Notes: a model not told the origin generated them from the letters alone. A DNA stretch of 64,000 bases from Owenia fusiformis (GCA_903813345.2 CAIIXF020000005.1:39621375-39685374), one strand, 5' to 3'; positions 46,934 through 59,499 are shown, counted from the stretch's first letter. Made by a program: numbers and translations.

Positions 46934-49880
46934 TTGATGTTTTCTTAGTGGAATTGTTTTTATTTCGAAATTTTAAATTTTTGCTATGATGAAATTTTGA
47001 CACTGTGGTCGATTTCACGCAGCTCTTGCTACAATCAAGTAAAACTATGGTTTTCAAATATCTATATATTAACTAAAAACACACTGCCCTCATTGTAACT
47101 ACGATGAAAGCCAATTGACTGAAATATTTAGATAAATGTGCACTATTTATGAAAAAACGTGAATGATGGCCACCATCTTGGAAATTGTGTAAGAAAGCAT
47201 GATTTTGATTGGCTAATTTCCTTTAGCTTAATTGAATAAAACCAATCATAGTAGAGCTTACAAAATAGGATGTTTGTTTATGTAGTTCAGTGTACTTGTA
47301 AGACCGGGGATGGAAGAAGGGGATTGTAAAACATGACATTCTTGCATTCTTTTTTGAAATCATGTGACTGTCTGCACTTCACAGTTCAAAATCAACTTCT
47401 TTTCACGAAAAATAACAAGTGACAACTAACACTTCCTCCAAGAAGGGGGAGGGTGATTTTGGAAAAAACATTGGGCCCCTTAATTCCAAAATTTGGAATT
47501 TTGAAAATTTAAGGCCCATTTTTGGGTAATTTGGCCTAAAACGGCCCAAAAACGACAAGTAATGCCCAAAAAGGCCCATTTATTTAGGCCTCACAACATT
47601 CTTTGGCCAAATTTGTTTTTCTAGGCCCTGCAGTACTAATACATTTCTTATGATCTAAAATATAATATCTCCCAAAGGCCATACCCGCATTATGTTAATT
47701 GATAAATGGAGAAAATGTTCAATTCTCACAAAAATAAATGTGGTGACCAAAATATGATGAAGAAAAATGAAGACATTATTGTAAACATTTTAAAGACCCC
47801 ATGCAAAGTTTAAAAAGATGTTTTTTATCATTCATTGACTATTTTAAACTACTTAAGTTACTTTAAAGTTATTTTAGATTTTTCAAAATAAAAAAGAAAT
47901 ATATTGAAAAAAAAGTTATTAGCCTTCTATTTCTCAAATATTCAAATTTCCCGCCACTTTTAAAATAAAAGTTGAAATGTTAAATCATAAAAATTCCACT
48001 ATTCATTGCAAAACATATTATATTTTTAACACGAAGATTGGACAGAGGACTATTCAGTACAGTAATCTAAACTTTCAAAATAAACCAATCTTGATTGCCC
48101 CACTAGGTTGAAAAGAAAAAACTATGTTTTTAATATTACTGTACCATTGATTTCTATGAAAATTAAAATTTTCTTAATTTTTTCGATAAAAACGTGAGGA
48201 TGAATGCTAATCCATTGGTTTGAATTATCGCTTATTAATAGATACGAATGACCTCTAAGTTTGAATAAATTCATGATTTAGCGAACAAAAAACGTCAAAA
48301 ATGCATTTATCTGAACGATTTCAAATTCTTAGATATTGTTTTTCTTCTCTTTAGTTATATTTCAGCTAAATTTTGAAATATCCTGCAAGCATCTTTTACC
48401 ATGCATGACACTTTGAACTTTAAATTAGCAGATTAGGGGACATATCAGTAATACTAAAGTTTAGGCTATATACTTTATCTGATGTTTTTAGACAATTTTC
48501 AAGTAGTAGTAGTAAGTCCCTAATTTTCGGTATATTCTTCAATTTTAGCTTTAATATCTGAAATCTCGCTAATTTTAATAAATCGTCGACCGGGTGTTTA
48601 TTTTCAAAACGGCTCTATCGTCAGTTAGGTTAACATCTTAATTTTCCTAATATAAGGATAACCTCTTTTCAAAAATTAACAAAAACATAACTTCCGAAAT
48701 GTTTTATTCTTGTGTGTGATAGACAACAAGATTACATATCACATTCAAGATTACATCCATCCTTTTTGATTTTAGACGAAACTGATTAACTTTTTATATA
48801 TAGCCTATTATTAAGTTGATGCTCAAGATACGAGAATTTATCACAAGACACGGACGTATCCAAAGTTGTTCAACATTATGGAAGTTAAGATAAGCTTACA
48901 CGTTTTGAAACGTGTACGTGAACGTGATGGTCCTCTGTGGATTTGCCTTCTTATTTGTACTGTTTACTTGGCCGATTGTATACGATATACGGAAAATAAT
49001 AGACTCGATGCGAGTAGAAATAATCTTGATTTACGTCATTAAATATTCAAAATTCGGTCAAAGTGATGTCATATTTGAAATTCATACTTTAACAACTTTC
49101 TAGTCTATACCCGCCATCATTCTGATACTCGAAGCATCTCTCTCTGTTGCATCACATCCAGAAGGATAGAGATGGAGAGGGCGTGGCTTACCACGATGAC
49201 CCGCCATGCTATCTGACCCGAATGAGCCACATGGAAGATCTCTGGAACAGTGAATTGAGTGCGGGACAGAATCTCAGGTTCTCTTAAAACGTGTAACTTA
49301 AAGAGAGAATCAGATATAGCGAGTAGGCTAAACAAAAAATTGTTTCAATTTCAGAATATTTTTGGTTCATGTCATTCCTTGTCAAGTCTATTTTCAAAAA
49401 ATCATAAAAAGTGCATACTTTATTACAGGAAAACTAAAGATCTTTACAATAATGTATTATTTTTCTATAAGAATGGCTTATTATTTGGGAGAATTTAAAC
49501 ATTTTCACTCATTTTTGCACTTTGAATCATTAATAACTTCACCAATTTATAACATATTGTGAATCTTTTGGGAGATATTGTATTTGGAATTGTAAGGAAT
49601 AGATTGGTAGGTCATATATACACGTTGCTTGTAATTTTGTCACCCCCTATAGATCAGATTCTGCCTTTAACCTCCCTATTATAAGATGTAAACTGTAAGA
49701 GTCAAAACATGCAAAACGGAAGCCTTATCAATGAATAGGTATAATTAATCATTGATACAGCCAAATACTATTGCAGTAATACATGCAGTTGAGTGTTTAT
49801 TAATATATCGTTGCTATTTTATTACATTGATTACAAATCAAAGTTCAAGAAACTAAACCAGACACACTAATGATTAAATA
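46934..49880. other. Intergenic region upstream of DCAF1
   Basis: DCAF1 (minus) and the scramblase gene (plus) point away from each other, so promoters of both are expected in 46.9-51.3 kb. Seen: a short G/C motif cluster with repeated GGCCC/AAGGCCCA at 47475-47630, AT-rich sequence, one candidate orphan exon near 49.2 kb, and then the foldback element. No clear TATA box or CpG-rich promoter. Confidence 0.5.
49192..49282 (-). other. Candidate orphan exon
   Basis: In minus sense, AAG precedes an open stretch reading EPEILSRTQFTVPEIFHVAH followed by SGQIAWRVIV and a good donor (GTAAGC). GC content and codon use look more coding-like than the flanks. I do not recognise the protein, and no partner exon was found; it could be a gene fragment. 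Confidence 0.28.
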
Positions 49881-49884
49881 TAAG

Positions 49885-50904
49885 CACACCCGGTGATCGT
49901 GAATATGGGACGGAGGGGGGGAGCAGGCAATTTCTGCTAGGAAATTCAACAAATCTGGAAGATTTATTTTTTCAAGAAAAAGTTTACTATTGAATTGCTA
50001 AATGGATAAGCGCACGGTATGGTAGAATATGTTAGGTTTTCTGGGATTTTTTCTGAAACGATACGCATCTAAGGTATGAGATCTATTAAAAAAGGCGCAA
50101 GGCCATCAACAGGCACAAATCAACGTTTTTGCTATAAATCAAGCAACAATGGTCTGGACGACCTGTATTAAACACTTGTAAGTGATGTTATCATAACTAA
50201 ATTAATGTCATTGCTGAATTTATAAAATAAGTTTCCATATGCGAAATAAAAAATAATCGAAAATAATGAATTTGGGACGGAGGGGGGGAGGGGACGGAGG
50301 GGGGGAGCAATATGTATATAAGACATGATTAGAGATGTTTCGCGACTTTAAGTCCTTTTACTCCAAATGTCCCCATTTTTCAGTCTCCAGGGGTATATCA
50401 TCCAGTTTCTTACTAAGTTAATGAGTTCATTTTTCAAATACAAGAATTCGTGTGAAGTTGTTTCACTTTATAGAATTATTGCTCCCCCCCTCCGTCCCCT
50501 CCCCCCCTCCGTCCCATTTTAATTATTTTCGATTATTTTTTATTTTACGTATGGAAACTTATTTTATAAATTCAGCAATGACATTAATTTAGTTATGATA
50601 ACATCACTTACAAGTATTTATTACAGGTCGTGTAGTCCATTGTTGCTTGATTTATAGCAAAAACGTTGACTTTTGCACGTTGGTTGCGTTGCGCCTTTTT
50701 TAATAGATCTTATATCTTAAAAGAGTATCGGTTGAAAAATAATCCTAGAATACCTAACATATTTTATCATACCGTGCGCTTATTCAATTTGCAATTCAAT
50801 CGTAAACTCTGTCTTAAAAAAATAATTTTACCAGATTTGTTGAATTTTCTAGCGGAAATTGCCTGCTCCCCCCCTCCGTCCCATTTTCACGATCACCGGG
50901 CGTG
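49885..50904. mobile_element. Foldback element with ~425-bp inverted arms
   Basis: Arms 49885-50311 and 50477-50904 are reverse complements over nearly their whole length, separated by about 165 bp. The outer end is CACACCCGGTGATCGTGAA; TAAG flanks both sides (49881-49884, 50905-50908). Each arm has G7 tracts (GGGACGGAGGGGGGGAG) at its outer and inner ends. I find no coding capacity; open frames in it are chance. Confidence 0.9.
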
Positions 50905-51343
50905 TAAGTTACAATATTATATTGCGTTAATGGGTTATGGTTGTGCCATAATTTGAGTGAATGAAAATGCAATGAAAAACCATCCTGAATTTACCAATTT
51001 TAAGATGAAGATAGAGCACATGGAATCCTTCGAATCGAGATGAAAACATTTTGCAGAAAAATATTGTTTTATATTAGGGAGGGGCGCTTAATAGGCCTTT
51101 TTGTTATTGCTTGAAGTAAAGTATAGTGATTACGAGGTGCCTGATTACCAATCAAATACAGCATTTGACTTTATTTCTTTTGATGAGAAATATTCTTATC
51201 ACCCAATATTATTGATAGACAAAATTAATGATAAAACTTGATCAACTACTTAAAATAGCAATTGAGATAAAGATATATTTTGTTTAAACAAATGTTTTAA
51301 CATATATACTTCATTTATAAAAGCTGGGGCGACTTAAATCATC

Positions 51344-54300
51344 ATGTCTGATGTGGTTATAGAGCAGCCTGGACTACAGGGCTCTCCCGTAGGATGGATA
51401 GAACAATTTGCAGATCTCGAGAAAGTCAATGTTATACAAGAATATGACACAGGTAACAAACAATACTATCAATTTTTCAATTAAATGATTTCTTGTTTTT
51501 GTCTTCAGTACACAATCTGACACAATGTAACCAGCTTATATTCGCGAATGCAACTAACGGCTGTCGGCTACCGGATTAACCTACTATTTCATGACAAATT
51601 AAATTCATTTAAATATGAATGGAATAGTGGCAGGTACTATTCATATTTAAATGAGTTCTCCATAAAATAGCAGCTTAATCCGATAGCCGACAGACGTTAG
51701 TTGCATTTGCGAATACAAGCCAAGTATAACTAAATTTTTCCTTTTAACATTTTCACATTTCATTATAGATTTATTTCAAAAAGAGGTAAGATACAAGGGA
51801 AAGCCTGGAACAAATTCTAGTGTTATGTTAGAGCCAGAGTTGGGGTTTAACATGTTCGTATCTCTTGTAGAGATTGGCCCAAGAGTCAGTATTTGCATAA
51901 GAGTCTACATATATGTTCAATTCTCACGTAGGAGTTTTAACATGTTATTTCTCTTGCAGGTGGTAAGGAAAAGCCTTTAACATGTTCTATTCTCTTCCAG
52001 GAATCGAGGAGGAGCCTTTAACATGTTCTATTCTCTTGCAGGTGTCAAGGAAAAGCCTTTAACATGTTCTATTCTCTTTCAGGTGTCAAAGAAGAGCCTT
52101 TAACATGATCTATTCTCTTGTGGGTGTCAAGGAAAAGCCTTTAACATGTTCTATTCTCTTTCAGGTGTCAAAGAAGAGCCTTTAACATGTTCTATTCTCT
52201 TGCAGGTGTCAAGGAAAAGCCTTTAACATGATCTATTCTCTTCCAGATGTCAAGGAAGAGCCTTTTACATGTTCTATTCTCTTTCAGGTGTCAAAGAAGA
52301 GCCTTTAACATGATCTATTCTCTTGCAGGTGGTAAGATAGAGCCTTTAACATGTTCTATTCTCTTGCAGGCGTCAAGGAAAAGCCTTTAACATGATCTAT
52401 TCTCTTCCAGGTGTCAAGGAAGAGCCTTTTACATGTTCTATTCTCTTGCAGGCGTCAAGGAAAAGCCTTTAGTATGATTTATTCTCTTGCAGGTGGTAAG
52501 GTAGAGCCTTTAACATGTTCTATTCTCTTGCAGGCGTCAAGGAAAACCCTTTAACATGATCTATTCTCTTGCAGGTGTTAGGGAAGAGCCTTTAACATGT
52601 TCTATTCTCTTCCAGGTGTCAAGGAAGAGCCTTTAACATGTTCTATTCTCTTGCAGGCGTCAAGGAAAAGCCTTTAACATGTTCTATTCTCTTCCAGATG
52701 TCAAGGAAAAGCCTTTGATCTATTCTCTTGCAGGTGGTAAGGTAGAGCCTTTAACATGTTCTGTTTTCTTCAAGGAGCTAAATGATTTCAGGGCTGTGTT
52801 CAGAAATAGACGTTAACATGTTGTATTCTCTTACAGGGGCTAACTGCTTCCAAAGCTGCCAGTGTTGTGTACCAAGCTGGAGACACAAGACTTTCAAAAT
52901 CACAGATGAGAATGAACAAGAAATACTCAAAGGAGAGGATGGTATGTATTTTATGTTCAGTCCCCTCAAAGAGTTTGGCAACATTTGGTCTACTATTGAG
53001 ATATTTCTGAAAGCCTATTTTTGTTAGCTGATTAAAAGAAAACATCAAAGACATAAACATCTTAATAAAAGTGAGGTAAAATGAAGTTTTGAAAAGTCAC
53101 ATGAATACCAAAAAATGCATACAACTCTTGTAAGTAATTAGAGCAAGCCACACCTGAATTATTCAAGTAAACCCTTAGAATCGTTAATAGGGTATTTCTT
53201 AATCAACTAATTTCACTTCATTAATTTGTTTTTTTTAGTGGAGAATGACTTTTTTGGAGACTCCATGAAGTCTTTTAACACATTCTTATTCTGTTTTGTG
53301 TTCTACTTGTAGAGACAGAAGGAATATTCTGCTGCTGTTCTAGTGTCATCCTTGGATGTTTTGGTTGTGGTCCATCATTAACTTATGAATTCAAAGATCA
53401 ACTTGAACAAAGGGTAGTACAATGGATTGTGTAGCATCCTCACAATAAAATTGAATTATATCAGTAACTTTAAGATTCACTCGACAGTGTTTTGTCACAA
53501 TAATAAACACTCAATTTTGACAGTTTTTATAAACCAAAAATTATTGTCTTTAATCCAGAACTTGGTTGTAGGTTTTGAAGCTGACCCATCCAATCCGGTG
53601 TTGTGGCAGAACAATTGAGATGTCAGGTCCAGATGGCAATGTTTTGGCAGCTGTTAATAAAACGTAATTCATGTAGGGTAGACCTCCAATCATAATACCA
53701 AAGTGGGTTATATGGAGAGGCATTATCAGGGATCCAGGTTATATGAGAGTATAATGCCTAAAATTTATAACTTTTTTCAATTCAATTTCAAACCAATTTC
53801 ATTACATAAATTATACTGTACACATACATATGATGTTTGTACTTTGGTATCTTGATGTGACCCTTAATTGCAAGTTATTTAATAATGCAAGGTGAATATG
53901 TATGTCTATCAGAATTTATGGAAATAACTAAAACCATTGTATGTATTGTATATTGTGATTGTATGAAATAAATTATTAGTATTTAATTAAAACATATTTT
54001 AAATCTTCCAGTTTTTCCATATGCAGTGCATTGGACTTTGACATAGTAGACAATGATGGTGAAACAGTGTTCAATGTTAGTGGCCCATCCTGCCTGTCCT
54101 GTGAGTGTGGAGGAATCACATACAATGTAACTACAGGGTGAAAGAATTTCCCAAACCTCTAATTTTGGAGTTTTCTCAATTGGGATGAAAAAACATTTTT
54201 TAAAAAGAATCTCAGTCATTGATGTTATCTTAATAACAACTATTTTAAATTATTTAACACACTAGCTGCTCAAGAATATACATGAAGATTCCATCATAAT

Positions 54301-55082
54301 TGATAAAAAAAAATCCATAATTAGAGGTTTCCAATTTTTGTGTTGGGCTTTGTGAATGGAATATCATGCTACATAATGACATTTAAAAATGAAAGAAACC
54401 GTGATAATGAAATTACTAACACTGAGGACTATTTTTAGGTGAGGAAGGATGACAATGATGTTGGTGAGATCCTAGTGAGCTGGGATGGACCATGTGGGTG
54501 TTGTTGTTGCGGATGCTGTGACTGCGCCATGTGGAAGTTTGAAATCAAATGTAAGTAAAAATATAGAAATTAAGTGTTTAACTAACTCTGTTATTGAACA
54601 CTTTGGGAAAGATGGCTTTATGCTATAGCATAGGAGCAATGATTTGATGAGTGTTCAGCTTTAAAGGACATATAGTAACTTGATGACACACTTTTGAAAA
54701 AATTAATTTATAACCTCCTGCAGAAACATATATTGGATGGATTTAATAGATTATACCAAGCCAAGACATTTTTACTGTATTTTTGTTTATCATATTCAGG
54801 TCTGTAAATATTCTTTCAGGTTTTAAAATTAGGGAAAGAAATTGGAATGATTACAGATTTCTACATGTAGCATCCATGGAATCATCCAGTAAAATTTGAT
54901 CCCAATTTTCAAATTTTGCAAATTTTCACCAAATATTGCAGAAATCATGTGACAAACAGTAATTTCAACAACTAATTTATGTTTCAGTTCAACGAGACAT
55001 GGATGTCTACCAAAAGTTGATGATGGTTGGAAGTGTCTTCCTGATAGAAGTGATGGCGGAGAGAATGAGGGAGGGAATTTAA
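51344..55082 (+). CDS. Phospholipid scramblase-family protein (PLSCR-like)
   Basis: Six exons: 51344-51452, 52837-52941, 53313-53430, 54012-54126, 54439-54550 and 54988-55082; 217 aa with all phases consistent. Family features in order: a Cys-rich strand (CFQSCQCC, KTFKITDENEQEIL); GIFCCCSSVILGCFGCG; LDFDIVDNDGETVFNVSGPS; a run ending DNDVGEILVSWDG and a Cys cluster; then MDVYQKLMMVGSVFLIEVM, which corresponds to the Ca-binding/C-terminal membrane helix (human DLDVKMKAV...GACFLIDF). Scramblases sit in membranes and have been linked to Ca-dependent lipid movement. Exon 1 (PGLQGSPVGWIEQF) resembles the usual N-terminal strand, but the next conserved segment (TGFETNNKYEI-like) is not found; a 41-bp satellite fills that intron. 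The donor of exon 3 (GTAGCA) is weak and was chosen because it alone restores the frame. Confidence 0.87.
51534..51720. mobile_element. Palindromic MITE, ~187 bp, in scramblase intron 1
   Basis: Left CTTATATTCGCGAATGCAAC and right GTTGCATTTGCGAATACAAG are inverted repeats. The complementarity continues inward (GGCTGTCGG...TCCGATAGCCGACAG, and a central TTCATTTAAATATGAAT). No coding sequence. Confidence 0.8.
51838..52790. repeat. 41-bp tandem array resembling the scramblase exon 2 acceptor
   Basis: About 20 units of CCTTTAACATGTTCTATTCT followed by CTTGCAG|GTGTCAAGGAAAAG. The polypyrimidine tract and AG match the true exon 2 acceptor (TTAACATGTTGTATTCTCTT, then ACAG, ending at 52836) with two mismatches in 24 bases. 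It fills most of intron 1. Confidence 0.92.
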
Positions 55083-55122
55083 ATAATGGAATGGCGGACA
55101 GAGAGGATGTGTAAAACAATAG

Positions 55123-55128
55123 AATAAA
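55123..55128 (+). promoter_or_regulatory. Polyadenylation signal of the scramblase-like gene
   Basis: AATAAA 41 bp after the stop codon implies a very short 3' UTR, ending just before the mariner remnant that starts at 55181. Confidence 0.55.
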
Positions 55129-55180
55129 GAGTGCAAGAGAAAGAATGTAAAGATTGGACATATCGTATATTGGTTATATA

Positions 55181-56176
55181 CAGGGTGTCCAAAAAAAAAC
55201 AGGACCGTAAGAAAGTTGAATAACTCGGTCAATTTTGCATATTTCGCCTTGAAATTTCAGAATTATTTTGTTCATTCAATGTGAATTTTGTTGTGAAAGT
55301 TTGATAATAATCTACCAATTGAGTCAAAAACTACAGCTCCTTACAAAACATGCCCCAAATGTGCAAATCTCATCTTTATGCACAATTCAATCCGGCGAAC
55401 AAACCTGTTGATGATCCTCCTACACACATGTCTTTCTGAATGGACAAGTTTGTTCCAAGAACAATTGCTATTGGGGCTTACATCCTACTGATGAAGTGTT
55501 ACAGCATCCATTGCATTCTGAACAATGCTCTCCCTGGGTGGCAATGAGGAAACATGGAATCAGCAGTCCCTTTTGGTTCGAAGGTGACTGGGGACTTGCT
55601 ATCACCATGAACAAGGACCAGTAAGTTCTCACCAAGTTTTGGGGGTCACTAAGCACCAGAAGGGACATCTAAGGAGATAATTAAGCAGTGGTTTCAACAA
55701 CCCAATACCATCCCAACACTGCAAATGATATGCTGAAATGGTTTAGGCAATGCTTTGGTGGTCAGCTCATCAGTTGCAGAATGCAAACCATATATGGGCA
55801 GCTCATTCGCCTGATCTAAATCCCCCAAATTTTTGTCTTTGAGGATTTCTCAAAGCCAATGTGTATACTGACAGGACCTTAACAATCTTAAGAGAGCAAT
55901 AACTACCCCAATATTTACCATCCATATTAATATGTATAGGTAAGGGTCATTAACAACTTTGTTCGCAGGAACTCGTTTGTGCATAGAGAGAAGTGCCCAC
56001 TTTGAGCATGTTTTGTAAAGGACTGTAGTTTTTGACACAATAAACAGATTATCATCAAACTTCTAGAACAAAAATCACATTGAATGAACTAATTAATTCT
56101 TAAATTTCAAGGCAAAATATGCAAAATTGACCGAGTTATTCAACTTTCTTACGGTCCTGTTTTTTTGGACACCCTG
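55181..56176 (+). mobile_element. Degenerate Tc1/mariner-type element
   Basis: About 80-bp TIRs start CAGGGTGTCCAAAAAAA and end GGACACCCTG, flanked by TA. Plus-strand fragments of an IS630/Tc1/mariner-type transposase are readable across frameshifts and stops: WVAMRKHGISSPFWFEGDWG near 55540, and WAAHSPDLNPPNFCL near 55795, the conserved SPDLNP motif. The element is dead. It begins 53 bp after the scramblase polyadenylation signal. Confidence 0.9.
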
Positions 56177-58722
56177 TATAACTGAAATTGAGAATATACA
56201 TTGAGAGATATTGCATAAGATAAAAGTGAAGAATGTATTTACATAATATACATAAAATACATGCACATATTATCAAGTACATGTATTTCTTAATCCAAAA
56301 TTCATGAAACATGTTTTCACAAAATAAACAGTCAATTGAAAACTATACCCTTTGCATTTGTTTGAATTGGCTTCTTAAAAGACAACTTCATCTGTGTTAG
56401 TTAAGAAATAAACTCTGCACTCTAAAATCCAAAAAAGGAATTCACCAGCACCCTAAAAACAACTACATGTACATTCAACATTAGTAAACTTCAAAATTGC
56501 TTAAGCGTTAAACAATATATTTGCTTCAAATAAGCTTATTAGCCTTTTCAGAATATCAACATCATAGACATAAAGACATTACATATTCAAAGAGGTTAAT
56601 TTTTGCTGTTGCTGATGTTTTGCAACTTGGATATATAATTACATTTTCTTTTTCAAGACCTCCAACTCCACAAGGCACCAAAATGTTTAACTAACTATGA
56701 ACCATTCTGCCATTTGGATATGTTACATAACTTATATAAATATTTTGTTATCATGTCGATTTTAGATAATTTCATTAGGTATTGTGTGCAATGTCTGACT
56801 TCTATTACTGCGTATTGTCAACTCATTCCAAATAATCAATATGGAGCAATATCAATGATCAACACATCAATTAGAGAACAACTAATATATTAATCATTCT
56901 TTGCTTTCCTTTCTGATAGACATTGATCTCCGTAGATTATGTTATAATTGTCAAAGATCTGAATTGTTTATAAATTATAATACAGTACATTATATTCCTA
57001 TTAGTACGTAATAAATGATAGCTTTGGCACGACTTTAATGTCTAATGTTTTGCTATTTAAGATTACTCTCTAGCAACAATGAAAATATTCGTCAGAGAAG
57101 AAAATCTACGAATCATTATAAAATAATTTGGTGCATTTGTATTGCAGTATAGATAAGGTACATTCACAGTTATCCTGAGCGCAGAATGTAGCTAAAAGTG
57201 AAGATGATACTCTATTTTATGAAGCGAAGTCGAACAAATGGAAAGAATTGAAAATGTTAATGTGCAATAGAAAAACAAGGATGGACTATTTGTTCACTCA
57301 ATAATTTTGATTTACCTTAACTATGTTCTGTTTACCAGTAAATGGATTAATTTCACTAATATATATTCTTGAAACTACTCAGACAGCAATGAAAAATTGC
57401 TCATTAAAATCTGAAATACAATAGTAACTATAAGATTATCACAGAAGGTTTAAAAGCTCCTAAACAACAAACACAAATATCTTGAGGCTTATAAAAGAAT
57501 GGATCTGCCTAATGTTGATATTAAGGATGAAATTTTGAATGGATTTCAGTAATGTATTAGTGGCTTTAGATAATCCATTTTATGGCAATGGGGGAAGAAT
57601 TAACATTAAATACTCCACTTTTTGTTACCTGTAGTTTTAACATTACATTTACAACTAAACTAGGTAAGTTAATAATAGATAATTAATAATTTAGTTAAAG
57701 GTATATTTATTTTGAAATTTATGGACAAAAATGCAACATTTACATTTAAAAATAAAGTAAAATAATTGAAGTGAAAGTGACATTTATTCATTGATATTTA
57801 TTGCTCAAATTTTAAAACCAAACATGTTTCTAACTAGATGGTATAACTGACTCAGAGGTGAAATTGGGTGATGTAGCAGTTGTCATAGTAACTGGAAATA
57901 GTTCTTTGGAGATAATTACAATGCCAGAAAATTCAAATGTATCATCAAACAAAGAATGATCATCAATTATAACTCAATAGTTTTACCTCTTAGAATTAAA
58001 ACTCAATTTTGCATAATTGATGATAACTTAGCTATGTTCTGTTTATAATTTGACAAGATTCAATAAATTGTGGTTTATTGTTAATATTTTTAATTCCTTT
58101 CAGGTCCACTTCCTTGCTTCAGGAAGAATAAAATATAGGATTTCAAAAGAGAGGAACCTGAAAAAGGAAATAGTCTATTAAATTCAGAGTAACTCTACAA
58201 TCACATCCTTTAAGCCCATGAGGAAAATCTATAACCACTTAGGAGACAGTTATATTCAATTATCTCAGAAGTTTTTAATCAAAAAAAAGTTCATAAGTCA
58301 GTTGACATAATTGATCCATTTACTTTGCACAGCCTCCAGTAAATGTCATGTCAATATTAGAAATTATGGTTTTCTTGTACGCTGAATTTTATGTGATGTT
58401 ACCACGGAGATGATTAAGGGCGTCAACATTACTGAAGGAGGTAACAGTTGGAGGCAGTTCTTTAAAATACAATGGTTGCTCTTATCTACTAATTCAAAAA
58501 TAATAGAAGCTAAAGAACGATTCTAATGTCAGTTTGAACTGGAATGTTCATAAAGGATGTAACAACCGACACATGATCAAAAAGAGGCATACTAAATCGC
58601 TATGAAAGGATACAAACAAAAAGAGGATAATCAGAATTTCACATCTGAATTTTCATTAAAGACAACTTAAAAACAATCAGAGAAAAAAAACTTAAAGAAA
58701 AAAGTCCATCGTCAAAATTCAG
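56177..58722. other. Intergenic, AT-rich, nothing recognised
   Basis: No reading frame, TIR pair or tandem array that I can support. An acceptor-like TTAATTCCTTTCAG near 58104 may begin a 5' UTR exon of the following gene. Confidence 0.5.
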
Positions 58723-59499
58723 ATGTCAGGAGCACACAATGAGGCTAAACCTGCAGTGTGTAAAGCAGTTGACTTTTCAACAGAACTCCGTACATATAGC
58801 AAAGATGTACTTCCTTTCTCAAAAAGATTTGAAATTGAAAATTGGTGTGATGATTCAAGAAAAATCCCCAAAGAACGCTACTTTTTACCATATATTGACA
58901 AAAATGCACAAAATAAAAAAACAGTTAGAAACCCAAAACGTAGCCGTAGAGTACAACCAAGACCATCTATTGATTCCTCATATGCTATGTCAACAGTAAC
59001 CTCCGGAACATACAGCACGATAAGTGAAACTGAAACTGAAATCACATCACATGAAGATGGACTTCAACATATCAAATACCCAAAGAAGTCACGACTGAAG
59101 AAAAAATCCCGGGTACCAGAGTTGTCATTGATTTTGGAACAGGTTGAAGATAAAGGAGTCAGTGACACACGCAGAGTTATGACACGCCATTGGTGCAATA
59201 CTCACTCACTTAAACATGTAAGTGATTGAGGGAAAAATGTGTTATTTTTCATTTAGATATGGATGATCGCAACACTCGGAATAACCCACAACAGTTTTAA
59301 CTAGGAAATGATGGAAATATCAAATACTCCTGAATATCGAACATACCACCCTCCATTTGCAGAGCTCCAAAATCTAGAATATCTTTTTTCTCTTTTGATG
59401 GGAAGGAGGCTCGGATTCTGGGCACCTGTTGAGGAGGATGCTAAAATACCAAAGACAACCAATAAGACACTTTTATTGGAAATGACCTTGGGTTATTAA
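58723..59499 (+). CDS. Unrecognised 229-aa protein, two exons
   Basis: Exon 58723-59217 is an open frame from an ATG (MSGAHNEAKPAVCKAVDFST) to a strong donor, CAT|GTAAGT. An 87-bp intron ends at AG 59303-59304, and exon 59305-59499 continues in phase 0 to a TAA, followed by AATAAA at 59682. The protein is hydrophilic, with no signal peptide or membrane helix. It has a Trp-containing N-terminal block (FEIENWCDDSRKIPKERYFL), basic Ser-rich middle stretches (KTVRNPKRSRRVQPRP, KKSRLKKKSR), a Ser/Thr-rich segment, and a C-terminal aromatic block (YHPPFAELQNLEYLFSLL, RRLGFWAPVEED). I do not recognise the family. Translation without splicing would stop 4 codons after exon 1. A possible upstream untranslated exon begins after the acceptor near 58104. 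Confidence 0.62.

Noticed and set aside
50666-50956. 96-aa frame
   Set aside because: Lies inside the right arm of the foldback element and has no counterpart in the left arm.
51769-51785. 17-bp micro-exon (DLFQKE) between scramblase exons 1 and 2
   Set aside because: Sites look usable, but it would leave phase 0 against an exon 2 that needs phase 1.
54829-55232. Minus-strand frames over the last scramblase exon
   Set aside because: Antisense shadows of the coding exon and the mariner TIR.
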